Positions 1-10,509 of a DNA stretch of 64,000 bases are shown in pieces. This DNA comes from Lepidostoma basale (lineage: Eukaryota; Arthropoda; Insecta; Trichoptera; Lepidostomatidae), in assembly GCA_022606425.2 (NCBI GenBank), contig JAHDVF020001258.1, forward strand, positions 248,001 through 312,000, written 5' to 3'. The notes beneath the pieces were generated by a model. It was not told the origin of the DNA, searched no databases, and saw only the letters and a program-made list of their open reading frames with translations. Within the stretch, counting starts at the first letter, position 1, and the number at the start of each line of letters is the position of its first letter. A program made the translations under genes and the position numbers.

Positions 1-281
1 ACGCGCCATGGAAAGAGCCATGCTTGGAATAACCTTGAGGGACAGATTTAGAAACGAATTTATTCGTCAACAAACCAAGGTGACTGAGGTGGCTCTGAGG
101 ATGGGCGGGCTGAAGTGGCGATGGGCTGGCCATATCTGTCGGAGAACTGACAGCCGATGGGGGAGACGGGTTCTGGAGTGGAGACCGCGTACAGGATTCC
201 GCAGATTCCGCGATAGGGGGCGGTGGCGTGCTTTGGGAGAGGCCTACATTCAGCAATGGATGACAGACGGCTGATGATGAA
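1..281 (+). mobile_element. LINE-A (RTE-type) 3' end, truncated by window edge
   Basis: The open frame from base 8 to 274 encodes the C-terminal part of a non-LTR retrotransposon polyprotein. It has the motifs MERAMLGI, LKWRWAGHICRRTD and EWRPRTGF and ends GEAYIQQWMTDG, then a short ATG-rich 3' tail. The same block recurs at 9896-10155, 31290-31810, 39757-40230 and 63035-63215. Between EWRPRTGF and RGRWRALGEAY about 30 residues present in the 39.8-kb copy are missing, so this is a deleted relic. The RTE assignment rests on remembered similarity and the microsatellite-like tail. Confidence 0.8.
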
Positions 282-651
282 GTAAACTTAACTTCTTGTC
301 CATTAATTGATTTTTTCCCCTGTCTCATAATTCTAACTTAAAAACCAATTAAAAAGACACTAAATTTAATTCCCCCCTCCGTAACTTTTTCACTCGTCAT
401 TTAGTATATAAGTAATGACTATCTTTCATTTAACTGTTAAAATTCATACACTGAAGAAAGGAAGTCTGTGTCCCTAACATGTTTTTGAAAGTTGCAAAAA
501 GTTGTTCAAACAAAAATATTGGTCTCAAACTGTGTCTGAGTACATTCGCACCTTAGACAGATAGTCCCCTTTCTTCATGATATTGTATTAGATATAAATC
601 TTTGTAATGATGTTATATGGCTCTCTTGACTTATAAGTTTGCCGACCACTG
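282..651. other. AT-rich stretch, nothing recognised
   Basis: I see no coding frame, palindrome or family match here. The right end abuts the target duplication of the hAT element. Confidence 0.5.
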
Positions 652-1526
652 CCCTAGACCAGTGTTACACAACCTTTTTGCACCTGCGGACCGGTAACAC
701 AAATAAAAAAAAAAACGTTAATGAACCTGTAATACTGAAATAAAATGGTTTTTATGTATAATAATATTTTTTAAATGTTATAATATGACGGATGGACATA
801 ACTATAACAAACAAATATACTTGAACATATAACAGTCTGATACAATTATAATTTAACCAAACCAATGTTTTTTCTTCAGAAAACATTTTGTTGCATCTTC
901 GCTAATATAATATATTTGATATTCTTGGCAAAAGAATTCACGTCCAGTCTATTTCTTTGTTCGGTTTTATTGAGGACATGGACGAACATGTTTTTCCGTG
1001 TAAATAATCCTATATATTTAATATTTGAGGGTATTATTTGCAAACCTGGCAAGCTCCATCATTAGATGTTTTGAGTAAATCGCAAAAAACTGATACGCTA
1101 ATAAAATGCGCTTTTTTACGATATTTATTTTTTTCATCTCAACCAGTTAGTATTTTAAAAGTAATCAGCCATGAAATAATCATCATTATGTTGATAATTA
1201 AAGTAAAATAATGAATTTCATTTTGGAGTTTGCCAGCTTTGCAACACTCAAGTGGAGGTTGCCATGTTTGCAACAAACCCTATATTTTAATAGCAAAATT
1301 CTTTAGAATGAAGCCGAATTTGAAACTGAAAATCAATAAAAATTGTGTGCAAATGTATTATGAATAAGACCCAATTCATATCTCACTTTTGATTGTTGGT
1401 GGAGTTTGCCGGGTTTGCAAATGGTACCCTCATTTATGCATGGCGAATTTATTTATATTTAGCATACTATTTGAAGTTCGGCGGCACCGGGCCGCGGACC
1501 ACCGTTTGGGGAACGCTGCCCTAGAC
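652..1526. mobile_element. Non-autonomous hAT element with 8-bp target duplication
   Basis: The direct repeat CCCTAGAC at 652-659 and 1519-1526 brackets an 859-bp element (660-1518). Its ends begin CAGTGTTACACAACC and, on the other strand, CAGCGTTCCCCAAACG, which is the usual hAT style. Both ends also carry a GGACC/CGGACC sub-terminal motif. The short open frames inside do not look like transposase. The 8-bp duplication and CAG termini are read directly; the superfamily follows from known hAT behaviour. Confidence 0.85.
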
Positions 1527-1881
1527 CATCACCCGGTTATTATAGATTATGAAATCTTTATAAGAGCCTGTAGTTGGGTGTTGGATTAATATATTATATT
1601 TAAAAAATATAACACTCGGCCTTGCAAGACAGTGGCATAAATCTCACCTCTCAGGTAATGGGATTCGACCAGAATCCATTTTCTTAAATTAGAATTACGT
1701 AATACAGTCGTTACTCCCACTGATTCTTAACGCCCTTGCGACTCCGTACAACTTCATATGCCTCCACAAAATATCTTCCATCATTAAAACACATTACTAC
1801 GGTGAAGACGATTCAATGACATTGAACACAGCTTTCGTATTATGAAATCCACAGACTATTTAAATAAAACATTAAGCGAAA

Positions 1882-2343
1882 CATGGAACTGGCAAAAGAA
1901 GGATGAAAGTAGAATAAATGCAGTAGAAATGAGATCTCTTAGACGAATGTGTGAATACTCTGTGTAGGATAGAGTGTCGAATGAAAATATAAGAAGTGAA
2001 TGCGGTGCGAATGATGGTGTCATGAACAAAATAATGAAAGGATCATTAAGATGGTTTGGACATATGGAAAGAATGAATGAAGAAAGAATGGTAAAAAAAT
2101 TGTATGGTAATGATGTAAATAGAACCAGAAATAGAGGAAGACCGAGGAAAACGGGGCACGATCAAATAAATCAAATATTGAGTGTTGGCCATGTGAGGAG
2201 TCAGAGAAATCGACGCGCGTGCATGACACGATGTATGAATGTTGAGGAAGAGAGAGAAATATGTCAGGAAAGAAAGGTGAGGCAGTCCATCCTTTCTGCC
2301 TACCACTTCGGGGAGACGGCGTGATGGTTAGTTAGTTAGTTAT
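1882..2343 (+). mobile_element. LINE-B 3' fragment with (GTTA)n tail
   Basis: This is the C-terminal part of a non-LTR retrotransposon ORF2, open from 1974 to 2324 as 116 residues. Hallmarks are LRWFGHMERMNEERMVKK, NRGRPRKT, DQINQIL and RNRRACMTRCMNVEE, ending SAYHFGETA. A stop at about 1965 interrupts the frame upstream. The tail is GTTAGTTAGTTA. It is one of the better preserved of more than 20 copies in the window. Confidence 0.85.
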
Positions 2344-2564
2344 TATAGTTTCACGATTTAAAAATAGTAAAATGTTCTTGATATTAAATTTTTTTTCTTA
2401 TATAAAAAATAATAATCGATTACTCTAAAACAAAACATATCAAATTCCTATATGTTCCCCTTTAGTACATAATACATTAAAAACATTTTCGTAAACGAAA
2501 AATATTGATATTAGGTTTTCACTTCTTCAATTATATATGACTCATCGGTTATTATCTACTAACT

Positions 2565-3010
2565 CACTAACCACCACGGATAACCATAAACGGAACAAGA
2601 AACAGAGGAAAACGTGAAATGATCAAATTTTAAATGTCGACCACGTGAGTAGTTCTAGAAATATGAATGAATGACGAAATAGCTGTCGCGAAAAATTAAA
2701 ATATATAAAAATAAAAGTTGTGATACATAAACAGAGTTTTATGATATAACAGTTAATAATATTGAATTAACATAGTGTTTCGGCCAAAACAATGGACTAT
2801 AAATTTTTCATATGAAATCATATATAATCATAATATGTAATAATATATAATAATATAATGGATTTTTATATCATTAATACGATTGAAAACGTAAGTTTTC
2901 TAGAAGTTTTATTATATTTTATTAGAATGACATATTTCACGTTGATAAGGCATTATCAAATACTCTTCACAGACGTTTTCATTCGTATTAATTATTTAAT
3001 AGGGAGTTTT
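2565..3010. repeat. Degenerate LINE-B scrap plus palindrome arms
   Basis: Bases 2565-2700 keep eroded LINE-B words (ACAAGAAACAGAGGAAAACG, AATGTCGACCACGTGAG). Bases 2682-2802 match one arm of the 46.2-kb palindrome family, including GTGTTTCGGCCAAAACAATG. Bases 2880-3010 match the fold-back family seen whole at 25785-26015. Confidence 0.6.
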
Positions 3011-3109
3011 ACATCTTTGTTCAAGAAATAATAAAAATTAATTTAATATAATTTATTCTACTAAGGCAAAATATTACTTAATACATTTTAAGAACGCTCA
3101 TTAAGATAA

Positions 3110-3300
3110 AACACATTCTTCTTCTTCTTGTTCCCCTCCTATTTGAAGTTGGACATTATCAAGGCTATTTCTACCATTGATAGAGCAGTTCTAAACAGCG
3201 ATGTTGTGTTGCAATCCTTCAACCAAGATTTTATTCGTCTCTCGACACTTGGTTTTTCGTTTATTTTACCATAGATAATCAGTTCCAGCACTTTGTATTT
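3110..3300 (-). mobile_element. LINE 3' end fragment, (GAA)n tail
   Basis: TTCTTCTTCTTCTTG on the plus strand reads as a GAAGAA 3' tail on minus, followed by sequence of decayed LINE type. No conserved protein motif remains, so the family is uncertain. Confidence 0.35.
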
Positions 3301-3809
3301 ATGGTTTCTTTTGCAAAATACATAAATAACAAAAATGCAAATGAAAACAAATTAAATACATAAATTTTAACGTATAATATTTAAGATTGAGTTTTACATC
3401 ACTGCACATGCAACAGAAAAAAAAATTTAGATCACTAAAACTCGACTCAAACATCGAACGCATCGTTGACTTCGTTTACGCTCAAGATTTAAATTGCTTT
3501 ATAAATTATTTGTTGATCTCTTGTGAGCCTAGCTCGCTGGTTGGCCACAGAGCTATATAATTACTACGTTGTATGAAAGGTACAAACAAGTTTAGAACGC
3601 GTTTCAATTGCTATGACAAAATGTATAATTTAACGTTGTTTCAATCGCCGGCTGCTAATATGAAAGATTTTCAAGTCAACTAATAATGTATGAAGCATTA
3701 ACAAATGTGATATTTCAATAAATGTGCCTAAGCCTTAATCCGTTATTGCCAATATATGGCGTTTAAGAAAGGGCAGACACACTCAATACTAAATAAGTTG
3801 TGAGGACAT

Positions 3810-4511
3810 CCGTGTTGAAGACACCGAGGATGAAAACAGGCAAGATACTAATAGATCGCGGAACACTAGAATAAGAGAGATATGTGTAGTTGTGGATATT
3901 ATGGCACGATCAAATCAATCAAATATTAAATGTCGGTCACGTGGGGAGTCGAAGAAATCGACACAATGTATGAATGTACACAGGGTATGATAGAGTGTCA
4001 AATGCAAATATAAGAAGTGAATACGGCGCGATTGAAAGTGCTATGAACAAAATAATTAAAGAGTCGTTTTGATGGTTTGGACACATGGAAAGAACGGGTG
4101 AAGACAAAATGGTGAAGAAGGTATATGTAAACTACGCAAACGAGCTAGAAAAAGAGAAACACCGAAGAAAACGTGGCACGATCAAATCAATCAAATATTA
4201 AATGTCGGTCACGTGAGGAGTCGAAGAAATTCGACGACCTTCGTAGCAGAGTGGTAAGAGCTCTGACTTCCATACCAAAGGTCCCGGGTTCGACTCCCGG
4301 CGATGGCAGTGTGATTGTCACACTGTCTTTGGCCTGGTGTAGAATTCACGTGACAATAAAGTGACAATAGATTGGCTACCTATTACATGTCACGAGAATC
4401 AATATAATAGCTAAAATATAAATTGTATACAGTAATATATATAAAAAAAATTCACAGGACAGAACAGGCTACCCCTCTGGGAGATGGCTTGATGGTTAGT
4501 TAGTTGGTTAA
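3810..4511 (+). mobile_element. LINE-B mosaic interrupted by a SINE
   Basis: Two overlapping pieces of the LINE-B C-terminal region lie in the same direction. The block with ATCAAATCAATCAAATATTA occurs at about 3908 and again at about 4181. The second piece (GRLRW-type region, 4030-4235) is broken by the SINE at 4236-4450 and ends with the LINE-B terminus GATGGCTTGATGGTTAGTTAG at 4490-4511. A LINE-C word (AGAATAAGAGAGATATGTG) sits at about 3869. All frames are broken. Confidence 0.75.
4236..4450 (+). mobile_element. tRNA-derived SINE, copy 1
   Basis: An internal pol III promoter is visible. Its A box is around GTGGTAAGAGCTC (4251) and its B box is GGTTCGACTCC (4288), spaced as in a tRNA. A shared body follows (ACGTGACAATAAA, GATTGGCTACCTATTACATG, CACGAGAATCAATATAATAG) and then an AT-rich tail. 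The tRNA part has lost cloverleaf pairing, so it is not a working tRNA. Related copies are at 6662, 7448, 16440 (minus), 25200 (3' part) and 54951 (minus). Confidence 0.85.
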
Positions 4512-4765
4512 AAAGATAAAGTGTTTCACAATAGTGAACAGCGAAAATGAGTAATGTGGAAAAAGTTTACACGTAATGCATAGTGCAGATTGAGCGCTCG
4601 TGACGCGTTTCCGTCACGGTGGGCAGTGCAGAGCTACTAGAGCAGATAAAATATACCACTGACACATCTCAAGCGAACGTGATTAACACAGATACTAGAC
4701 ACTAGACAAACACCAAGGGCGAGAGTACAAAACACGAGTAAAAACATGCTTTGCTTAAGTAACAT

Positions 4766-5083
4766 TTAATTGTATCTCAATAGAGACGAAGATGTAAATT
4801 ATTTGGAAACAGAATATGGTAGTCGAGGCGTTAACAGTGACTTATGACCTGTCATTGGTTGGGTTAAGCGATCACTTTATGTTTAACAACATTCACTATT
4901 TCGCCTTTCTTACGATACCACGTCTGACAAATTTTTGGAACTTGTATATATGCTAATATTTTTTAATAACTTCACTGTTGGTAGGTCCATCTACACTAGC
5001 GCCATCTATTAAGGTAAACGCCTCGACTACCATATTCTGTTTCCAAATAATTAACATCTTCGTCTCTATTGACATACAATTAA
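4766..5083. mobile_element. MITE with about 67-bp terminal inverted repeats
   Basis: The left arm begins TTAATTGTATCTCAATAGAG and includes ACAGAATATGGTAGTCGAGG. The right arm is its near-perfect complement ending CATACAATTAA. The total is about 318 bp and non-coding. A second, right-truncated copy lies at 17264-17458 and shares the central CTTATGACCTGTCATTGGTT block, which shows it is a dispersed family. Confidence 0.85.
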
Positions 5084-5199
5084 TCCTTAAAAATTATTAA
5101 CCCGCAATGAGTAAAAATCCAGTATTTGTCTACAAGTATTTGTACACAAAAAAACTAATTATAAGTAACATTTGTTTGTTATGAATTTAATGAATTATT

Positions 5200-6640
5200 G
5201 TGAGAAAATTACAGGAAGAAGGAATATCTAATACATTGATAAAGACTGTCCAAGATCTGCTTACCAATTGCAAAACATAAATTAAGGTTTACGATGAACT
5301 GTCTAGGGAAATTCCTGCAACCAATGGTATAAGAAAGGGAGATAATTTGAGCCCCTTTCTGTTTAATCTTATTATGGAAAAAATCATAGAAAAAGTAGTT
5401 GGTTTGGGACTAGGTTTTAAAATGGGCAGTAAAACTGTAAACGTCATTTGCTATGCAAACGATGCCGCATTAATAGCTGAGTTTGAAGATGTCTCGTAAA
5501 GAATGTTGTACAAATTCCACACAGTATCACAAAATCAGAAAAACAAAAAGTCTTACTATGTCTAGACAACCCACAATATGTGAGCTGACCGTTGATGATA
5601 TATTTGTAAAGTAAGTAATGAGTTTCAGATATTTGGAAGTGGAGATCTGCAGCCATAATGACCTTTATACTGAAGTACGAGAACAAGTCAGTAAAGCCTC
5701 TGCCGTGTCAGGGTGTCTGAAGAATCTGGTCACGAAGAACAAGCATAAGCATATCGACAGCAAGGTCAGAAATTAGACATGCGTGCGACCTATCATGACA
5801 CTGTGCGAACCCAAGGTATATAGAATAATATGGTAAGATATTGCGCACGTAGCATGCTATCCCTTTCTAATAATTTGCTGTCAAGTGACGTCATGTGGTG
5901 AACTCGAAATCGAAACGAAACTATAAACAAACCTAAATAACTATAAACAAGCTAAATCAAATGGAGTTGATTTGCCATATCCAGTTAAAAATCTTTTTTA
6001 TCGATGTAAAATGTTTTTCAAAATAAGAACAATGAACTTAAAGCTCATTGAAGATGCTAACTCTAAAAAAAGAAAAATAAAAAAACAATAACTTAAATAA
6101 AGAAAACGATTTGTCATAATTTATTTAATACAATTACAAAAACTTCTTTTAATTAGACGTAATAAATAAACAAAGAAAAATTCCATACCCAATGTATAAA
6201 TATATACTCAACTCATACTACACAACCTAATGCTTGGGTCTCCACGTGACGTAGCTGCGCAGTAGATGTCAAAAATAAAACGCGGAATATCTTACCATAT
6301 TTATTCTATATACCTTGGTGCGAACCATGGGTCTACTATGAAAATACCGTAAGATTAATTACTGGAAAAACTCTCCGAGATCGTGTCCGCATCGCAGACA
6401 TAATAAAAACATGCGAAATAGATGATATCGTTCGGTGGAGTAGATCCAAAAGAGGATACTGGAGGGACCATGTAGCCCGAATGGATAGTGAAATCCCCTC
6501 CGGATACCTCTCACCTGGGAGACAGCCTAAGAGATAAGGATTAAAGTAGGATAAAAGGTTGAACCTCATCATCCCACGAGACATGATTTATGTGTCACAG
6601 ATCGTCAGAACTATTAGAGAAGAAGAAAAATAATTTAATG
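5200..6640 (+). pseudogene. LINE-C reverse transcriptase remnant, split by a MITE
   Basis: Translation around 5290-5480 gives reverse transcriptase motifs: an IRKGDNLSPFLFNLIMEK block and the catalytic box in mutated form, CYANDAALIAE (normally YADD). After the MITE at 5812-6317 the frame resumes with TGKTLRDRVRIADI, EIDDIVRWSRSKRG and WRDHVARMDSE, then an AGAAGAAGAAA tail near 6620. These C-terminal motifs match the LINE-C pieces at 11570, 26750 and 36590. Several stops and the Asp-to-Asn change in the active site make it dead. Confidence 0.8.
5803..6326. mobile_element. 506-bp MITE with perfect 9-bp target duplication
   Basis: The 9-bp direct repeat GTGCGAACC at 5803-5811 and 6318-6326 brackets the element at 5812-6317. 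Its ends are inverted copies of CAAGGTATATAGAATA followed by ATATGGTAAGATATT. The LINE frame reads through again if the element and one repeat copy are removed. A 9-bp duplication suggests a Mutator-like mobiliser, but no transposase is present. Confidence 0.85.
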
Positions 6641-6661
6641 AGAAGTAAGAAAAAAAATGTG

Positions 6662-6895
6662 TTGACCATATTCATGGCAGGGTGGCAAGAGCTATGACTG
6701 CCACACTGAAGGTCCCGTGTTCGATTCCCGGCGATGGCAGTGTGTACAATTTGTCACTGTCTTTTACGTGACAATAAAATGGCGATAGATTAGCTACCTA
6801 TCACATGTCATGAGAATCAATATGATAGCTACACCTTTTACATCGATTAGGCTCGCGCTGTAATGATGTTAATAGCGATTCAATAAAATAATAAT
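6662..6895 (+). mobile_element. tRNA-derived SINE, copy 2
   Basis: B box GTTCGATTCCC lies at about 6719, followed by the family body (CGTGACAATAAAATGGCGAT, TAGCTACCTATCACATG). The 3' part (ACATCGATTAGGCTCGCGCTGTAATGATG) is fuller than in copy 1 and matches the copy at 7448. Confidence 0.85.
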
Positions 6896-7189
6896 AATAT
6901 ACAGATTTACTGACATTCATTTTTGAGAAATTATTTCTATTCCATTTATTCTACTTCTATCCTTCTTTTGTAAGTTCTATGCTTCACTTTTATACATAAG
7001 GCACAATAACACGATTGTGCATTTACTTTTTACGTACTGATATTATATTTCTGTTTATTGGATCGTGGATAATAAAAATGTTTTAAATATCCATTAGAAC
7101 GTGAAGTTTATATTGTATTTAATATAAGCATATGACATTGAGAATTAAAATGACCTTATTGAAATATACCTGTTATGAGATTATGTGTT

Positions 7190-7425
7190 TTTGTCTATGG
7201 GTAAAGAGGTAATATCTCGCGCTCTACCTGCCTGCCCGTGCCATAGATAGGCGTGGCGAGATAGGTACTGAGATGACATTTTATTTGACAAAAAATGTTG
7301 CCGGCCTTGGCTGTATATAATGTTTGTGAACGATGCAAGGCCGAAGTGGACCAAGCGAATATTCTAGAGGTGGAAACGTAAGCATACGTCATAAAAACGC
7401 GTGAACTTAGAAGAAGAAGAAACTA
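7190..7425 (+). mobile_element. LINE 3' fragment with GAAGAAGAA tail
   Basis: Reading plus, the end translates in a LINE-like manner (RCKAEVDQANILEVET, then VIKTRELRRRR) into an AGAAGAAGAAAC tail at about 7410-7424. No reverse transcriptase motif remains, so the family is uncertain. Confidence 0.45.
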
Positions 7426-8200
7426 AAAACCAACTAACTAACAGATATAATGGAGTGGGCGAGTGGTAAGTGCATTGACTGCCACCCCGAAGGCTCCGGA
7501 TTCGATTCCCGGCGAGCTTTGGTCTAGTGTAGAATTCACGTGACAATAAAATGGCGATAGATTAGCTACCTATCACATGTCACGAGAATCACTATGATAG
7601 CAAAAAAAACCCTTTACATCGATTTGGCTCATGCTGTCATGATGTAAAGAGCGATTCAACCAAATATGCAAATAAAAATATGCAAATGGACTTCCTCAAT
7701 TTCCTTTTCTGACATATTTTTCTCGCTTTCTCAACATTCATATATCGTGTCATGCACGCGGGTAGATTTATCCGACTCCTCGCGTGGCCGACAGTCAATA
7801 TTTGATTTATTTGATCGTGCGACGTTATCCTCGTTCTTCCTATATTTATAGTTCCATTTACATCGTTAAAATATATATTTTTACCATTCTTTCTTCATAC
7901 ATTTTTTCCGCGTGTCCAAACCATCTAAATGATCATTTCATTATTTTGTTTATATCACTATCATTCGCACTGCATTTACATCTTATATTTTCGTCTAAGA
8001 GATCTCATTTCTACTGCATTTTGCCAGTTCCATACTTCGCTTCCATACATAAGGGTAGGTAAAAGAAGACCATTTTGCACTGCCATTAAAAATAACTATT
8101 TGCTATTAACTAATTAATTAGCTAATCATCACGCCGTTTCCCCGGAGGGGAAGCCAGAGACGATGGACAGCCACTGCTCGATCTTGACATACCACTCGAG
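7424..8200 (-). mobile_element. Two minus-strand LINE-B copies, one split by a SINE
   Basis: One tail (CCAACTAACTAAC, 7424-7441) is separated by the SINE at 7448-7662 from its body at 7680-8095. The body carries complements of RACMTRCM, GRPRK and FGHME coding. A second, shorter copy starts with its tail at about 8105 (AATTAATTAGCTAATCATCACG) and runs to about 8200. Both are frame-broken. Confidence 0.75.
7448..7662 (+). mobile_element. tRNA-derived SINE, copy 3
   Basis: The A-box-like GAGTGGTAAGTGCA and B-box-like GATTCGATTCCC precede the family body (TAGAATTCACGTGACAATAA). The end is GTCATGATGTAAAGAGCGATTC. It is inserted in the opposite direction within a LINE-B copy. Confidence 0.85.
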
Positions 8201-8209
8201 CTAGTTCAA

Positions 8210-8440
8210 ATTAAATATAAAATCAGTTTATTTTCTCAAAAGAAATAACAAATAAACTTGTGGTTTAAGGCATCTTTTGAGAACAGGTAAAATATAATAT
8301 ATAATACCAGGAACGCACGAGAGATGGTTCGATATTGGAAAGACAGTATACGCTTTAAAGCCAATATTATATGTCTTCTGAACGTACTTTCACTAATATG
8401 AAAGACGTCCATATCCGATCTTCTTCCATATTCAATATAT
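8210..8440 (-). mobile_element. LINE-D 3' UTR fragment
   Basis: The plus-strand words AATACCAGGAACGCACGAGA, GATGGTTCGATATTGG and CACTAATATGAAAGACGTC are shared with 27540-27670 and, inverted, with 45445-45480. They belong to the 3' untranslated part of LINE-D. No coding part is attached. Confidence 0.6.
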
Positions 8441-8494
8441 TCATACAACTTAAAAAGTACGCTTGTCGATTTTTCCGAATTCGTAAGTGGCCGC

Positions 8495-8790
8495 TTTTTA
8501 TTAATTAATTAATTTGGTCATGCCACGTTTTTCTCAGTGCACTCTTATTATTTTTCCATTTACGCTACTTGCATACAACTTTTCAACCATTCTTCAAATC
8601 ATCTAAGTGATAAATATATAATTTTACTCAGAATGCAATTATCCACCTTAAATTCCTCCCTCATTTCGTCGTTACATCGTTTTCCCACACATTCTTCACA
8701 GTGAACTAATTTCTACCGTTTTTATCCTATTTTACTCCCCTTTCTGCCAGCTTCAAGCTTCACTTCAATACACTTCCAACTATTAACTAA
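8495..8790 (-). mobile_element. Degenerate LINE-B copy
   Basis: TTTGGTCATGCCACGTTTTT, CACACATTCTTCACAGTGAA and TGCCAGCTTCAAGCTTCACT keep the LINE-B order on the minus strand. It is more diverged than the 33.6-kb and 55.5-kb copies. Confidence 0.65.
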
Positions 8791-8929
8791 CTAAATGATA
8801 ATGTTATATGTGTATATTTTCTTCCATCTATTGTATATATCTATCACTCTAAAGTGTATTCACATTTAAATATTTTTTATTATTGTAAATTTTTTGAATA
8901 TTCACGACACATTATTACGTACGGAAGGA

Positions 8930-9420
8930 GAATTTATAACACTGGAATTCCATAAGAACGATTATTGTATGAATTAAAACAATGTTTTTTTTGTCAATTT
9001 TGAGTTTATTTCCCTCGACATGTTTCGAAAGCTTTACTGACCTGTCGAAAAATTAAACTCAAAAGTGGAAAACACAGTGTTCTACTTAATAAAAAATTCG
9101 TAAGTATTTTTATAAACATAATTATATCACAAAACGTTTCGAAGATGATCTCCATTCACAGGTAGGAACATAGGTTATATTTATTATGTTTAAAAAAAAA
9201 TATTGGATTTTAATAGTTTTAATAAATTTCCTTCTAAATTACATTGGGACTCTATTGTGTTAACACATTCACCTTCAATAAAGATCATTTTTTACACTTT
9301 TCATAAATATTTTTCGGGCCGCAGACACCCTTCCTCGGCGTAGACAATTCAACAAGTTGTTGAAAATTTTGCACTAAGCTGCGGCTCGAAACGTGTTTGT
9401 GAAAATAACATGTTTTAACA
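8930..9420. repeat. Two fold-back repeat units upstream of the calpain exon
   Basis: At 8990-9070, TTTGAGTTTATTTC and its complement flank a small hairpin with TCGACATGTTTCGAAAGC. At 9295-9415 another inverted unit carries GGGCCGCAGAC and GCTGCGGCTCGAAACGTG. Both belong in style to the palindrome group with a terminal GAAAC motif. Confidence 0.55.
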
Positions 9421-9453
9421 AGTTCGTCATTGTGTAAAGATGTAGAGAGTTAC

Positions 9454-9601
9454 CTTGGGCCTCTTCCAAACGAATTGGAAAGGCGGAGTCTGGTGGTAGA
9501 AGACGGACGCTTGTGTGGCGGGAAAGTCCGGGTCCTCCCACAGCACGCCCCGCTTCAGACAGGAGCGCTGGATGCGCTCAAAGTCAGTCATGGCGCATGA
9601 C
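9454..9601 (-). CDS. Calpain-family cysteine protease, first coding exon
   Basis: On the minus strand an exon begins after a splice acceptor (TTCCAG, AG at 9603-9602). It has an ATG at 9591 and ends at 9454 before the donor GTAACT. The 46 codons start MTDFERIQRSCLKRG and include the calpain N-terminal signature LWEDPDFPA, then FYHQTPPFQF and VWKRPK, which leads into the catalytic CysPc domain. The wording is closest, from memory, to insect calpain-C, a calpain reported to lack catalytic residues in flies; the catalytic exons are not in view. Calpains are intracellular calcium-regulated proteases. The upstream frame is open through TCC AGG TCA TGC GCC, so the ATG is chosen by homology. GC content and codon use differ sharply from the AT-rich flanks. 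No following exon was found between 1 and 9453, so the next intron exceeds 9.4 kb, or this is an isolated exon copy. Confidence 0.85.
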
Positions 9602-9659
9602 CTGGAATCAAAAAATATTCATTAAAATAATACGCATAAGTAAATGGGGCTTTAAAAAC

Positions 9660-10440
9660 CATTGTTGGATACAAAAAATAATCAATGAAAGTTCAGATTG
9701 GAGTTCTAGTTCCAACCCTTATGTATGGAAGTGAAGCATGGAACTAGCAGAAGAAATATGGGAGCAGAATAAATGCGAAAGAGATGAGATCCCTTAGAGG
9801 TATGAATGGTAAAACGATGCACGACAGGATCTCAAATGCTGATATAAGAAAGGAATGTAGAGCGGAAGAAGGTTATATGCACAAAATTATGTGAAGATCG
9901 CTGCGTTCAGAATTCAGTTGGATTGGGCGGCCTTTGGAAAATTACGTCATGTTCTCACCTCTAAAATACCACAATGCCTCAAGACTAAAGTCTTCAACCA
10001 GTGCGTCTTGCCAGTCATGACGTACGAAGCCGAGACGTGGACACTGATAAAAGATCATATATGGATGGATGGGAGCGGCAATGGATAGGGGGCGGTGGCG
10101 TGCTTTGGGAGAGGCCTACATTCAGCAGTGGATGACAAACGGCTGATGATGATGCTGCGTTGGTTCAGAGAAATGGAGCGCATGGATGGAGAAAGAATGG
10201 TTAAGAAAGTATACGTTAAAGATGTAAGTAGATTACGAAGTCGAGGTAACCAAGGAAAACATGACAAATTAATCGAATTTTAAAGGTTGTTCAAGTTAGA
10301 AGTCGGAAGAATCGACGTGCGAGTATGACTCGCTGTATGGATGTGAAGGAAGTTAATGAGGTGTGTCAGGATGGAGTAGTATGGCGGTCCATTCTCTCTG
10401 TCTACCCATTCGTGGAAACGGCGTGATGGTTTGTTGTTGT
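9660..10440 (+). mobile_element. LINE-B copy split by an RTE fragment
   Basis: The 5' piece (9690-9895) has the motifs for ...TLMYGSEAW (nucleotides CTTATGTATGGAAGTGAAGC) and RRNECRAE-type coding. The 3' piece (10155-10435) resumes with LRWFREMERMDGERMVKK, runs through RNRRA-type coding and ends CGGCGTGATGGTTTGTTGTTG. The two halves join in order once 9896-10155 is removed. Confidence 0.8.
9896..10155 (+). mobile_element. LINE-A (RTE-type) fragment nested in LINE-B
   Basis: It encodes WAAFGKLRHVLTSK, IPQCLKTKVFNQCVLPVMTY and, after an internal deletion, FGRGLHSAVDDKRLMMM with an ATGATGATG tail. The word GCTGCGTT lies at both junctions (about 9899 and 10154), consistent with a target duplication. 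Confidence 0.8.
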
Positions 10441-10509
10441 TGCTGTTGTAATACGCATTAATACTTTGATATCGCTAATATGTTTATTATGTTCACGCTA
10501 ATATCCGTT

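Noticed and set aside
4240..4310. Possible tRNA gene
   Set aside because: A and B boxes are present but the acceptor and anticodon stems do not pair, and the unit recurs with a common non-tRNA body. It is a SINE.
7666..8117. Plus-strand frames rich in Phe, Ser and Leu
   Set aside because: Shadows of minus-strand LINE-B coding sequence; the same shadow recurs at 17572, 35037, 53899 and 55590.
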